DNA of 64,000 bases from Pseudorhizobium pelagicum (GTDB taxonomy: Bacteria > Pseudomonadota > Alphaproteobacteria > Rhizobiales > Rhizobiaceae), in the NCBI GenBank assembly GCA_000722615.1, contig JOKI01000010.1, forward strand, positions 124,001-188,000, written 5' to 3'. Position 1 is the first letter of the stretch; the number at the start of each line of letters is the position of its first letter. This document shows, piece after piece, positions 32,868 to 42,135 of this stretch. Both the position numbers and the translations under genes were made by a program. The notes under the pieces are model-generated. The model had not been told where the DNA came from, ran no database searches, and saw only the letters and a list, made by a program, of their open reading frames with translations.

Positions 32868-34064
32868 TCAATCGAAAAAGTCGTGGTCTTCCGGCGACAG
32901 GTAAGCCCTGGCGCGGTCCGCGATGATCTCCACCCCCATGCCCGGCCGGTCCGGGACGTTGATCATGCCGTTCGTCACGATCGGCGATGGAAAGCCCTCG
33001 ACCAGATCCGTCCACCATTCAGGGTCGGCGGTCGTGTATTCGAAGGCGATGAAGTTGGCGGGAAGCGTGGCGGACACCTGAACCAGGGCCGCCAGCCCCA
33101 GCAAGCCGTTGGCGGTCCCGTGCGGCGCGACCGTAATGCCGTGGAGATCCGCATATTCCGCGATCCACTTCAGTTCGGCAATGCCGCCCACGTCGGCGGG
33201 ATCCGGCCCGATCACGTGCACGGCATGCGATTCGATCAGATCCTTGAAGTTCTGACGCAGATAGATCTGCTCGCCCGTGTGGATGGGCGTCGTCGAGCAT
33301 CGGGTAAGTTCCCTGTAGACACCCGCATTAACCCAGGGCGTGTAATCCCCCGACAGGAGATCCTCAAGCCACAGGAGATTGAAGGGCTCGAGCATCCGCG
33401 CCAGCCGGATCGCGTCCGCCAGCATCCAACCCGGCCCGCAGTCCAGCGCAAGGCCGACCCTGTCGCCCGCCACCTCCTTCATCGCGGCAACGCAATCCAC
33501 GAAGTGCTTCAGGCCCTTTTCCGTGACGGGACCGCGATCGAGCGCGCCGTGAAACGGGCTCGCATTCGGTTCCCCATAATAGAAGTTCGGCACCTCGCGC
33601 TTCATCGCGGAATGAAAGCCAATGGGCTGTTTGATGATGGTGAAGCCCTCCGAAAGGGCCATCATCTTGACAATGTCGTCGGCGTAATCCTGCGGCTCAT
33701 AGCCGGTGAAGGGAAAACGCATCGAGCCGTTGTAAACCCGCACCCTGTCCCGCACCTTGCCGCCGAGAAGCTTGTGGACCGGCAGCCCTGCCGCCTTTCC
33801 GGCGAGGTCCCAGAGCGCCATCTCGATGACGCTGACGGCACTCCCCCAGGGCTTGAAGCCGCCTCGCTGGCGGATCTTCAGCATGACCCTCTCGACCAAG
33901 GTCGGATCTTCGCCGATCAGCGCATCGCGAAAGGCCAGGATGTGCGGCTTCAGGTAGGGCTTCCAGGTTTCCGCCTGGGCAAAGCCCGAAATGCCTTCAT
34001 CCGAAACGATGCGCACGATCGGGCTCTTGCCGATGACGGCACTTTTAATATCGACGATCTTCAT
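32868..34064 (-). CDS. Mandelate racemase/muconate lactonizing enzyme family (enolase superfamily) protein
   Basis: 398-residue enolase-superfamily enzyme. Metal-binding residues fit D208 (ALDCG), E234 (WLEDLL) and E265 (TGEQ); H315 in APHGTANG is the likely catalytic histidine and K145 (IIKQP) the opposing base. Members dehydrate acid sugars or racemise/cycloisomerise. The combination with a MocA dehydrogenase, iron ADH and mannonate dehydratase favours sugar-acid dehydration. 21 bases after the IclR gene. Confidence 0.92.
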   Translation of the reverse strand: MKIVDIKSAVIGKSPIVRIVSDEGISGFAQAETWKPYLKPHILAFRDALIGEDPTLVERVMLKIRQRGGFKPWGSAVSVIEMALWDLAGKAAGLPVHKLLGGKVRDRVRVYNGSMRFPFTGYEPQDYADDIVKMMALSEGFTIIKQPIGFHSAMKREVPNFYYGEPNASPFHGALDRGPVTEKGLKHFVDCVAAMKEVAGDRVGLALDCGPGWMLADAIRLARMLEPFNLLWLEDLLSGDYTPWVNAGVYRELTRCSTTPIHTGEQIYLRQNFKDLIESHAVHVIGPDPADVGGIAELKWIAEYADLHGITVAPHGTANGLLGLAALVQVSATLPANFIAFEYTTADPEWWTDLVEGFPSPIVTNGMINVPDRPGMGVEIIADRARAYLSPEDHDFFD

Positions 34065-34085
34065 GCGGGCTCCCCCAGATGCAAT

Positions 34086-34868
34086 TCAGACTGGAATGAC
34101 GGCGCTGATGGCCTTGGCGGTCTCCATCGCAGCCATGCGGATCTCCTCCATGCGGCTGGGCTGGGTGCCGGCCAGGAAAGGCACACTGACCGCCGCCAGC
34201 ATCCTGCCGCTGCGCGTGAACACCGGCGTCGCAAAGGCCTGGATGCTGGGCGCATTCTCCCCCTTGTCCTGCGCCCATCCGAGGCGCCTGATGCGTGCGA
34301 ACTCGCTGCGCAACCGCTTGGGATCCGTAATCGTCTTGGCGGTGAAGGCGACGAGCGAACGCGAGAGCCAGTAATCGAGATCTTCGGGTGGAAGATAGGC
34401 AAGCAGCAGCTTGCTGGCCGCACCGGCATGGATGGGCATGCGCTGCCCTGGCGCCACCGTCAGGGCGTACTCCCGTTTGCCTTGGGCTGCCGCGAGAACC
34501 AGGATGCCCTCCTGATCGAGAATGCTCAGCTTCACCCCTTCGCCCAGTTCCGCAGCCAGCTTGTCGAGAAACGGCTGGCAGAGGGCGGCAAGGTCGAACT
34601 CCGTCGCCCGGACCCCGACATGCGCCGCAAGCGACAGCAGCCGGCGTCCGAGGTGATAGCTACCCGTATCGTCACGGTAGACGATATCATGCTGCTGCAG
34701 CGAGTTGAGTATCCGGTAGATGGTCGTTCGGGGAAGCTTGAGTGCCTCCGTCAATTCGCTGATCGAAAGCCCCCGGCCCTTGCGTTCGATCTCGCACAGC
34801 ACATCCATCATCCGGTCTATGACCGGGATCGTGTGCTTGCTTACCCCATCATCTGCGGCTTCGCTCAT
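34086..34868 (-). CDS. IclR-family transcriptional regulator of the sugar-acid locus
   Basis: 260-residue regulator with an N-terminal winged helix (ISELTEALKLPRTTIYRILNSLQQHDIVYRDD) and C-terminal effector domain (MPIHAGAASKLLLAYLPPEDL). Start chosen at MSEAADDG (34868), preceded by AGGGCAGG. An in-frame ATG at 34928 would place the paired operator within the coding region and is unlikely. It heads the minus-strand arm and is divergent from the VOC/ADH/dehydratase arm. Its probable operator lies in the shared upstream region and recurs at 37883-37919. Confidence 0.92.
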   Translation of the reverse strand: MSEAADDGVSKHTIPVIDRMMDVLCEIERKGRGLSISELTEALKLPRTTIYRILNSLQQHDIVYRDDTGSYHLGRRLLSLAAHVGVRATEFDLAALCQPFLDKLAAELGEGVKLSILDQEGILVLAAAQGKREYALTVAPGQRMPIHAGAASKLLLAYLPPEDLDYWLSRSLVAFTAKTITDPKRLRSEFARIRRLGWAQDKGENAPSIQAFATPVFTRSGRMLAAVSVPFLAGTQPSRMEEIRMAAMETAKAISAVIPV

Positions 34869-34882
34869 CGGCACCTGCCCTG

Positions 34883-34944
34883 TTGACAAAACTCGGTCGG
34901 TCATTAGCATACATATGTGAACTGTCAAAGTTCATATTTGGATA
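34883..34944. promoter_or_regulatory. Divergent promoter with paired IclR-type operators
   Basis: Two related 16-base sites on the minus strand, AGTTCACATATGTATG (34923-34908) and TATCCAAATATGAACT (34944-34929), have centres 21 bases apart. A TTGACA (34928-34923) between them can serve the minus-strand IclR gene. A plus-strand TTGACA (34883-34888) with TAGCAT 16 bases on can serve the VOC arm, whose transcript start would then be covered by the sites. Confidence 0.6.
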
Positions 34945-35080
34945 GTCGGAGGAGGCGGCTGTTCGAATTCGGTTTCGCGCAAGCATGCCGCCGAAGTGCA
35001 CCCTGCACGGCCGGAACACACCTGGCAGCGACGCGAAATCACCAGCACCCTCCCCCATTGGCCAAACACAGGGGCTCAGA

Positions 35081-35512
35081 ATGCTGACCGTTTCCGCGAT
35101 TACCCATGTCGCCATCAGGGTGAAAGATATCGACCGCACCCTAGATTTCTACATCAACAAGCTGGGCTTTTCTGAGCTTCTGCGCCTCGACCGCGACGGG
35201 CGCCTATGGCTGGTCTATCTGCGCATCACCGACGACCAGTACCTCGAGGTCTTCCCGGAGGGCCAGGGCGGCGACGCGCCGGGAGCAGACGCCGTGGGAT
35301 ACAACCACATGTGCCTTGCCGTGCCGAGCATAGATCAGAGCGTGCGCGAGCTCGAGGCTGCAGGGATCCCGCTGTTCCGCCCGAAGGTCCAGGGCGCCGA
35401 CGGCAACTGGCAGACCTGGATTGTCGATCCGGACGGGCATCGCATCGAGATGATGGAGATGGCCGCGGACGGCATGCAGGCCAAGGCAATTGCCCGCCTC
35501 CGGGGGAACTGA
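35081..35512 (+). CDS. VOC superfamily (glyoxalase/dioxygenase-fold) protein
   Basis: 143-residue protein with paired beta-alpha-beta-beta-beta modules. Putative metal ligands are H10 (THVAIRV), E61 in YLEVFPEG, H84 (NHMCLAV) and E133 (HRIEMME). Start at MLTVSAITH (35081) with AGGGG upstream; the longer frame lacks homology. It may be a lyase or isomerase of the glyoxalase I type. First gene of the plus-strand arm and 2 bases from the alcohol dehydrogenase gene. Confidence 0.85.
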   Translation: MLTVSAITHVAIRVKDIDRTLDFYINKLGFSELLRLDRDGRLWLVYLRITDDQYLEVFPEGQGGDAPGADAVGYNHMCLAVPSIDQSVRELEAAGIPLFRPKVQGADGNWQTWIVDPDGHRIEMMEMAADGMQAKAIARLRGN

Positions 35513-35514
35513 CC

Positions 35515-36663
35515 ATGCCCAGGATCAACTATCTGACGGCGATCGATTTTGGCCCCGGCGAGCTGGAATGCCTGCCCGCGGCCATGGCCGAGCTCGGTAT
35601 ATCGCGACCGCTCTTCATCTCCGACCGCGGACTGGCCGCGTCCGGGCTGGCCGACAAGGTGCAGGCTCTGATGCCTCGGGTGACCGCCTCCTACCTTGAT
35701 ACGCCCTCGAACCCGACGGAAGCTGCCGTCTCCGATGCGCTCGAGGTCTATCGCGGGGATTCATGCGACGGCGTCGTCGCCCTCGGCGGCGGCTCGCCGA
35801 TCGACCTCGCCAAGGGTGTCGCGCTCCTCGCCACGCATGACGGATCGCTGGAGCAATACGCCGCCATTTACGGCGGCATCGAGCGTATCCGCCCGACCGT
35901 CTCCCCCGTCATTGCCATACCGACAACAGCCGGCACCGGCGCGGAGGTCGGGCGCGCGGCACTGCTGACGCTCGACGATGGCCGCAAGCTCGGCTTCATC
36001 AGCCCGCACCTCATCCCGCGCCGCGCCATCTGCGACCCGCTGCTGACACTGGACCTGCCACCGGCCCTCACCGCCGCCACGGGGTTGGATGGGCTTTCCC
36101 ACTGCATCGAAACCCTGTTTTCGCCGCGCTTCAATCCGACGGCGGAAGCGATCGCACTGGATGGCGCGGGCCGCATCTGGAGAAACCTGCCGCAGGCATT
36201 CGACACGCCGGGCGATATCACAGCCCGCAGTGAGGTGATGCTCGGCGCACTCCACGGCGGCCTGGCGTTCCAGAAGGGTCTCGGCGCCGTCCACTCGCTC
36301 AGTCATGCTCTCGGCGGCCTGAAGGAACCCAGACTTCATCACGGCACGCTGAACGCCATCCTCATGCCGATCGTGGTGCGCTTCAATGCGCCGGCGGTCG
36401 CCGACAAGCTGAACAGGCTGCGGGCGGCCATGGGACTGGCCGCAGACGCCGATGTGCCCGGCGAGCTGGAAGCCTTGAACCGTCGCTTGAACATGCCCTC
36501 CGGCCTGGCCGCTATGGGCGTCACCTCGGAATGTTTCGACTGGGTCATCGAGCGAGCGCTTGCCGACCACAGCCACGCCACCAACCCTCTCCCGCCGTCG
36601 GCGGAGGACTATCGCGCCATGCTGCAGGAAGCCTTGGCCCAACCCGGCAGGAATATCCCATGA
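35515..36663 (+). CDS. Iron-containing alcohol dehydrogenase
   Basis: 382-residue group III metal-dependent ADH. The NAD-binding [11 protein letters not shown], the metal-ligand segments [12 protein letters not shown] and HSLSHALGG and the usual TTAGTGAE are present. It oxidises or reduces an alcohol/aldehyde of the pathway; related enzymes act on maleylacetate or lactaldehyde. Start at 35515 immediately follows the VOC stop; its TGA overlaps the next ATG (4 bases). Confidence 0.92.
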   Translation: MPRINYLTAIDFGPGELECLPAAMAELGISRPLFISDRGLAASGLADKVQALMPRVTASYLDTPSNPTEAAVSDALEVYRGDSCDGVVALGGGSPIDLAKGVALLATHDGSLEQYAAIYGGIERIRPTVSPVIAIPTTAGTGAEVGRAALLTLDDGRKLGFISPHLIPRRAICDPLLTLDLPPALTAATGLDGLSHCIETLFSPRFNPTAEAIALDGAGRIWRNLPQAFDTPGDITARSEVMLGALHGGLAFQKGLGAVHSLSHALGGLKEPRLHHGTLNAILMPIVVRFNAPAVADKLNRLRAAMGLAADADVPGELEALNRRLNMPSGLAAMGVTSECFDWVIERALADHSHATNPLPPSAEDYRAMLQEALAQPGRNIP

Positions 36664-37838
36664 AGATCACGGCCCAGAAAGTATTTGTCGCCAATGCCCA
36701 GCGGACGAACTTCGTCTTCGTCAAGCTCTACACCGACGACGGGATCGAAGGCGTCGGCGAGGCGACCCTCGAATGGAAGACGAAAACCGTCGTCGCGGCT
36801 CTGGAAGAGCTGGAGCGGGTCCTTGTCGGTCGCGATCCCTTTGCCGTGGATGCGATCATCGAACAGCTCCACAGGGACAGCTATTGGCGAACCGGTGCCG
36901 TCTTCCGCACGGCACTCGGCGGCATCGAGGCCGCCCTCCTCGACATCAAAGGCAAGGCGCTCGGCGTTCCTGTCTTCGAACTGCTTGGCGGCAAGTTTCG
37001 CGATCGCGTCGAATGCTACGCCAACCACTGGTTCTTCGGTGCGACGACGCCCGAGGAATATGCCACCAACGCCCGCAAGGCGGTCGCCATGGGTTACCGC
37101 GCCCTGAAATGGGATCCCTTCGACACAGCCGACCTGGAGATGGACCGCCGGCAGCGACGCCAGACCATCGAAATCGTCGAGGCCGTCCGCGACGCGGTCG
37201 GACCGGACATCAACCTGATGCTCGACGTCCACGGCCGCCTCAATGTCCCGACGGCGATTGCCATGTGCCGGGCAATGGCACCCTTCGATCTGACGTGGAT
37301 CGAGGAGCCGACGCCGCCGGAAAACATCGACGCGCTGGCGGACGTGCGCGCTGCCAGCCCGGTGCCGATCGCTGCCGGCGAACGCTGGTACGAACCGGGC
37401 AAGTTTCTCGAGGCCCTGTCCAAGAAGGCAGTCGATATCCTGCAACCCGACGTGTCGCACGCCGGCGGAATGGGTGAGACGAAACGCGTCGCGCATCTGG
37501 CGCACACGCATCTCATCCCTGTCGCCCCTCACAATCCCGTCGGGCCGGTTATGAACGCCATGACGCTGCACGCCTCGGTCGCGATCCCGAATTTTTCCGT
37601 CTTTGAGACCGTGTCGATGGATGTTCCGTGGCGCAAGGAACTCGTGCGGGAAACCCTGCAGTTCGAGAACGGGGCGATTCTGGCACCGACAGCACCGGGT
37701 CTCGGCGTCGAACTGATCGAGGAAGCCTGCGAGCGCTTCGCCTATCAGCCCACCAATGTACCGCTCTTCGACGGGTCCATGAACACGACCGGCGTGGCGA
37801 CGGGCGCCCGGACGTTCGCAGCGGACGAAACCAAATAG
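36660..37838 (+). CDS. Enolase-superfamily acid-sugar dehydratase (galactonate dehydratase-like)
   Basis: 392-residue mandelate racemase/galactonate dehydratase family enzyme. D189 and H191 in [10 protein letters not shown]215 in [11 protein letters not shown]241 in AAGERWY and catalytic H291 in VAPHNPVGP match the acid-sugar dehydratase pattern (two histidines plus three carboxylates). It removes water from an aldonate to give a 2-keto-3-deoxy acid; stereochemical preference unknown. Translationally coupled to the ADH gene. Confidence 0.93.
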   Translation: MKITAQKVFVANAQRTNFVFVKLYTDDGIEGVGEATLEWKTKTVVAALEELERVLVGRDPFAVDAIIEQLHRDSYWRTGAVFRTALGGIEAALLDIKGKALGVPVFELLGGKFRDRVECYANHWFFGATTPEEYATNARKAVAMGYRALKWDPFDTADLEMDRRQRRQTIEIVEAVRDAVGPDINLMLDVHGRLNVPTAIAMCRAMAPFDLTWIEEPTPPENIDALADVRAASPVPIAAGERWYEPGKFLEALSKKAVDILQPDVSHAGGMGETKRVAHLAHTHLIPVAPHNPVGPVMNAMTLHASVAIPNFSVFETVSMDVPWRKELVRETLQFENGAILAPTAPGLGVELIEEACERFAYQPTNVPLFDGSMNTTGVATGARTFAADETK

Positions 37839-37882
37839 AAGTCACGGCAAAGGGAGTTGACACCGGCTCCCCTTCGCCACAT

Positions 37883-37919
37883 AGTTATATTTAGAACAGG
37901 TGCAGTTCAAATATGAACT
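37883..37919. promoter_or_regulatory. Second paired IclR-type operator upstream of the mannonate dehydratase
   Basis: AGTTCAAATATGAACT (37904-37919) is a perfect 6-bp-arm palindrome. A weaker copy, AGTTATATTTAGAACA (37883-37898), lies exactly 21 bases upstream centre to centre. The strong copy matches sites at 34908-34944 and a TTGACA sits at 37857-37862, so this is probably an internal promoter of the same regulon. Confidence 0.65.
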
Positions 37920-37948
37920 CATCTAAGCAGCAACGGGAGGAGAGCTGC

Positions 37949-39079
37949 TTGAAGGTTGGAATCTCATTGTACGGGCCGCTTCTGAGCGAAGCGGGTGCCC
38001 GTTTCGCCAGTCAGCTCGGGGTGGAAGACGTCGTCGTCCACCTGACGGACTATGGACGGAATGCCGACGCGAGAGACTATGCGGCAGGCGGCGTCGGCCC
38101 GATCAACGGCGAATGCATCGACGCGCCTCTGTGGTCCTACGACCGCCTGGCCGACCTGGTCGCCATGCTGTCGAGACACAATCTCAGGGTGGCAGCTCTG
38201 GAGAATATCTCTCCCAACTTCTGGTCGGACATCCTGCTCGACGGTCCGCAGAAGGATGCGCAGATGCTCGACCTTCAGGACCTCGTCCGGAACATGGGGC
38301 GTCTTGGCATCCCGGTTCTCGGATACAATTTTTCCATCGCCGGCGTGTGGGGATGGCAGCGCAAGCCGGTGGCGCGCGGCAACGCGGTGACGGCCGTCTT
38401 CGCCATGGACGAATTCGACGCGGAAAGCCCCGTCCCCGACGGCATGGTCGGCAATATGCGCTACCGCCTGGCCGTTCCCGGGGCAAAGCCCCAGACGGTC
38501 GACGAAGCGACGCTATGGTCGCGGCTTCAGTGGTTCCTGGAGAAGCTCGTTCCGGTAGCACAAGAGGCAGGCGTCCGATTGGCCGCCCATCCGGACGATC
38601 CGCCGGTCGAGCGCCTGCGCGGCACCGCGCGGCTGGTCAACAGCCATGCCAAATACGACCGGCTCCTTTCGCTCGTGGAGAGCCCCGCCAACGCACTGGA
38701 ATTCTGCGTCGGCTCACTGGCGGAAATGTCCGATGGCGACGTCTACGAGACGACCCGCCGTTTTGCCCGCCGCAACGCCATCGCCTACGTCCACTTCCGC
38801 AATGTCCGCGGCAAGGTACCGAATTACGTGGAGACCTTCGTGGACGACGGTGACGTCCACATGGCCCGGATCGTGCTTGTTCTGCACGAGGAAGGATATG
38901 ACGGGATCCTGGTTCCTGACCACGTTCCAGAACTCGAATGCCCGGCTCCATGGCACGCCGGACATGCCTACACGATTGGCTACATGAAGGCGCTTGTCGC
39001 ACACGCAGACGCCTTGACCGGAAGCTCTTCCGTATCCGCCGGCCATCGGGCCGAGGAGCCCTCGGCGGCTGCGGAATAG
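37949..39079 (+). CDS. uxuA: Mannonate dehydratase family protein
   Basis: 376-residue UxuA-like TIM-barrel enzyme with family motifs NFSIAGVWGWQR, LAAHPDDPP, FCVGSLAEM, YVHFRNVRG and GILVPDHVPEL. UxuA converts D-mannonate to 2-keto-3-deoxygluconate in hexuronate breakdown. An in-frame ATG at 37913 sits inside the operator. TTG 37949 with GGGAGG 8 bases upstream gives the expected N-terminus (LKVGISLYG). It is followed by the sugar ABC importer genes, suggesting an imported uronide or aldonate as the substrate. Confidence 0.88.
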   Translation: MKVGISLYGPLLSEAGARFASQLGVEDVVVHLTDYGRNADARDYAAGGVGPINGECIDAPLWSYDRLADLVAMLSRHNLRVAALENISPNFWSDILLDGPQKDAQMLDLQDLVRNMGRLGIPVLGYNFSIAGVWGWQRKPVARGNAVTAVFAMDEFDAESPVPDGMVGNMRYRLAVPGAKPQTVDEATLWSRLQWFLEKLVPVAQEAGVRLAAHPDDPPVERLRGTARLVNSHAKYDRLLSLVESPANALEFCVGSLAEMSDGDVYETTRRFARRNAIAYVHFRNVRGKVPNYVETFVDDGDVHMARIVLVLHEEGYDGILVPDHVPELECPAPWHAGHAYTIGYMKALVAHADALTGSSSVSAGHRAEEPSAAAE

Positions 39080-39134
39080 ATCATGCCAGCCACACGGCTG
39101 GAGGAGAAACGACGGATTCAGTTGGGAGGTAAAC

Positions 39135-40346
39135 ATGAAAACGTTGACTATGAAACTGGCGATGGCCGCAACGGCATCGTTTCTGGCCATGTCAGCCGGT
39201 GCTTGGGCTGGCGAAGTCGTCTGGTGGACGCCGAACTTCAACGAGGCCCGCGCCCGGGAACTGGTGGAGAAATTCCAGGCTGCCAATCCGGACGTGACGG
39301 TGAAGCTTGAGATCACCACCACCGACGGACTGCCGCAGCGCATCCTGACGTCCCTGCAGTCGGGAGCTGCACCGGACGTCATCGACGTGCAGCATGGCTG
39401 GGTGAACGGCTATGCCCAGAACAACCTCGTCCTGCCGGTGGACGACGTCTTGACCGATCGCGAGGACTACATTCCAGCCGCCCTGGAATACAACACCTGG
39501 GACGGCAAGCTCTGGGGCATTCCCTACCGGATCGAAACCCACGCCGTGATCATCAACAAGGGCGACTACACGGCTGCCGGTCTTGACCCCGACAATCCAC
39601 CGACCACGTGGACAGCCTTCAAGGACGCCGCCAAGAAGCTGACCACCAACGGGAAATCCGGGTTTGCGATCACGGGCGGCGGTGAAGTCGGCAACACCAT
39701 CTTCCGATCCCTGCCCTTCATGTGGATGCTGGGCGGCGGCATCATCTCGGATGACGGCAAGCAGGTCCTGGTCAACAGCCCGGAATCCATCGAAGCCGTG
39801 ACCTTCTACACCGACTTCCTGAAGGAAGGCATTTCGCCGACCTCGACGCTGGAGAACGACGGAACCGCCAATCGCAGGCTGTTCATCGCCGAGACGGTGT
39901 CGATGTATCAGTCCGGTCAGTTCGATATTCAGTCCATCCGCAAGGAAAACCCCAATATCGACATCGGCGTGATCCCGGTTCCGCATCCTGACGACGGGAA
40001 GACGGCAGCCATCCTCGGGGGATGGAGCTTCGTCATTCCGAGCGACGCCAAGAACCCCGACGATGCCAAGAAGCTCCTGGGCTTCCTGGCCAAGTCGGAG
40101 AACCAGGCCGTTCTGACCGACACCTTCCCGGCCCGCATCTCTGCCATGGAGGCCGAGCGCTTCAACGACCCGATCCTGCAGGTCTTCAAGGAAATGCTGC
40201 CGTTCGGACGGCCGGTGCCGGCACATCCGAACTGGGTCCAGATATCCCAGGCCTACTTCGACGGGATCCAGCGCATCCTTCTCGGTGACGAGGATGTCAA
40301 GACCGCCATGGACGGCGCCGCCGACGAAATCGAAGGGCTTCTTTAG
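39135..40346 (+). CDS. CUT1 sugar ABC transporter substrate-binding protein
   Basis: 403-residue family 1 extracellular binding protein with a signal peptide ending GAWAG, then EVVWWTPNFNEARARELVEKFQAANPDV typical of CUT1 receptors. GGGAGG precedes the ATG. Together with two permeases and the ATPase at 42975 it forms a complete importer for an oligo- or acid sugar. A strong stem-loop follows before the first permease. Confidence 0.93.
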   Translation: MKTLTMKLAMAATASFLAMSAGAWAGEVVWWTPNFNEARARELVEKFQAANPDVTVKLEITTTDGLPQRILTSLQSGAAPDVIDVQHGWVNGYAQNNLVLPVDDVLTDREDYIPAALEYNTWDGKLWGIPYRIETHAVIINKGDYTAAGLDPDNPPTTWTAFKDAAKKLTTNGKSGFAITGGGEVGNTIFRSLPFMWMLGGGIISDDGKQVLVNSPESIEAVTFYTDFLKEGISPTSTLENDGTANRRLFIAETVSMYQSGQFDIQSIRKENPNIDIGVIPVPHPDDGKTAAILGGWSFVIPSDAKNPDDAKKLLGFLAKSENQAVLTDTFPARISAMEAERFNDPILQVFKEMLPFGRPVPAHPNWVQISQAYFDGIQRILLGDEDVKTAMDGAADEIEGLL

Positions 40347-40357
40347 ATCCCTCCCGT

Positions 40358-40393
40358 CCGGAAGGCGCTCGGCCTCCTGCCGACGCCTTCCGG
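40358..40393 (+). other. Intercistronic stem-loop after the binding-protein gene
   Basis: Perfect 10-bp arms CCGGAAGGCG (40358-40367) and CGCCTTCCGG (40384-40393), with further pairing (CGGC/GCCG) inside the loop, followed by TTCTCCT. Located between binding protein and permease, where such hairpins commonly raise binding-protein mRNA over permease mRNA. Confidence 0.7.
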
Positions 40394-40417
40394 TTCTCCT
40401 ATCAGGGATGAAATCGG

Positions 40418-41278
40418 ATGCAGAAACAATCCACGGGCTATCTGTTCGTTCTACCCGCGCTGATGGTGCTGGGCATGCTGATCGCCTATCCCGTCGCCTA
40501 TACGGGACTGCTGAGCGTCACGGACAATGCCGGCAACTATGTCGGGCTGGACAATTTCCGGCGCGTTCTGTCCGCGCGCGCCACGCCGACGGCCTTCTGG
40601 AACACCCTCTGGTGGGTGTTCGGGTCCATCGTCTTTCAGGTCATCCTCGGTGTTCTGACGGCGATCCTGCTGAACCAGAACTTTCGCGGACGAGCCGTCG
40701 TCCGCTCCGTGACGCTTGTCCCCTGGGTGGTGCCCGGCATCGTCGCCGCGACCACCTGGGCCTGGATGCTCCACACCGAGTTCGGCATCATCAACTACAT
40801 GCTGACCGGACCCGGTCTGATCGACGAGCCGGTCGGCTGGCTGACGAACGGCAGCACCGTGCTGCCGGTGATGATCGCGATCAACATCTGGAAGATGTTT
40901 CCTTTCGTCGCCATCATGGTGCTCGCCGGACTGCAGTCGATCTCCAACGATCTCTATGAAGCAGCCCGCATCGATGGCGCAAGCTTCTGGGAAGAAGTCC
41001 GCTACGTCATGCTGCCGCAGGTGCGGACGGTGATCGTCGCGGTCACGCTTCTCCTGGTCATCTGGGCCTTGAACCACATCACCATCATCTATGCCATCAC
41101 CCGCGGAGGACCGGCTAACCGGACCCTGATCACACCGATCCAAATTTTCAGGACCGCCTTTGAAAGCGTCCAGTTCGGACAGGCAGCGGCTCTTTCCGTC
41201 ATGTTCTTTGCCGTCGCGATCGTGGTTGTGTTCATCTACATCCGGACGCTGGCCTCCAACCCGGAGGAAACACGTTGA
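40418..41278 (+). CDS. CUT1 sugar ABC transporter permease (MalF/UgpA-like)
   Basis: 286-residue inner-membrane permease with six predicted spans and the EAA loop YEAARIDGASFWEEVRYVMLPQVR. Overlaps the next permease gene by 4 bases. Begins MQKQSTGYLFVLPALMVLG, a normal MalF-type start lacking the long periplasmic loop of E. coli MalF. Confidence 0.94.
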   Translation: MQKQSTGYLFVLPALMVLGMLIAYPVAYTGLLSVTDNAGNYVGLDNFRRVLSARATPTAFWNTLWWVFGSIVFQVILGVLTAILLNQNFRGRAVVRSVTLVPWVVPGIVAATTWAWMLHTEFGIINYMLTGPGLIDEPVGWLTNGSTVLPVMIAINIWKMFPFVAIMVLAGLQSISNDLYEAARIDGASFWEEVRYVMLPQVRTVIVAVTLLLVIWALNHITIIYAITRGGPANRTLITPIQIFRTAFESVQFGQAAALSVMFFAVAIVVVFIYIRTLASNPEETR

Positions 41279-42123
41279 ACAAGCTTCAGACCCTCAAGCG
41301 CCCTGGCCTGCCGGGCTGGCTGATCCTTACCGCTTCGGTTCTGCTCGTCCTGGTCTGCCTGTTCCCCTTCTGGTGGATGGTGCTGTCGTCGGTGAAGACG
41401 CTGCGCGAGCTCTACACGGTTCCGCCGATCTGGTGGCCCGCGGCACCCACATGGGAGAACTACCGCACGGTTCTGTTTGAATCGAACATCCCGCGCTATT
41501 TCCTCAACAGCATCATCATCTCGGTCGGGTCGACGGCACTGGCGCTGGTGCTCGCGATCTTTGCCTCCTACGGCTTTGCCCGCTTCAACTTCAAGGGAAA
41601 GCCGCTTCTCCAGTCCTTCGTGCTGGTGGGCCAGCTCCTGCCGACAGCCGCCATCATCGTGCCGCTGTTCGTCACGCTTCGGGTGCTCAACCTCGTCAAC
41701 ACTTACTGGGGCCTGATCCTCGTCTACATGATCATCACGCTGCCGCTCTCGGTGTGGATGCTCACCAGCTACTTCAAGAACATCCCGGTCGAACTGGAAG
41801 AAGCAGCGATCATCGATGGCGCCAGCCGCCTGGAGTGCCTGTTCCGCATCACGCTGCCCCTCTCCTTGCCGGGACTTGCCTCCGTCATGGTCTACGCCTT
41901 CGTGACGACCTGGAACGAGTTCATCTTCGCGCTCTGCTTTGCCACCGACTCCTCGGTGAAGACGCTGCCCATCGGGCTCGCGGAATTCTCGACGGAGTTC
42001 AACACCGACTGGGGTGCCGTCATGGCAGCCTCCGTGGTGATGACCCTGCCGATCGCCATCCTGTTTCTATCCATGCAGCGGCTCTTCGTCGGTGGCCTCA
42101 CCGCCGGCGCGACGAAGGGCTGA
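41275..42123 (+). CDS. CUT1 sugar ABC transporter permease (MalG/UgpE-like)
   Basis: 282-residue permease with six predicted spans, the N-terminal VCLFPFWWMVLSSVKT and the EAA loop EEAAIIDGASRLECLFRITLPLSLPG. Partner of the permease just upstream. Confidence 0.94.
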   Translation: MNKLQTLKRPGLPGWLILTASVLLVLVCLFPFWWMVLSSVKTLRELYTVPPIWWPAAPTWENYRTVLFESNIPRYFLNSIIISVGSTALALVLAIFASYGFARFNFKGKPLLQSFVLVGQLLPTAAIIVPLFVTLRVLNLVNTYWGLILVYMIITLPLSVWMLTSYFKNIPVELEEAAIIDGASRLECLFRITLPLSLPGLASVMVYAFVTTWNEFIFALCFATDSSVKTLPIGLAEFSTEFNTDWGAVMAASVVMTLPIAILFLSMQRLFVGGLTAGATKG

Positions 42124-42135
42124 GGGAGGAATGCA

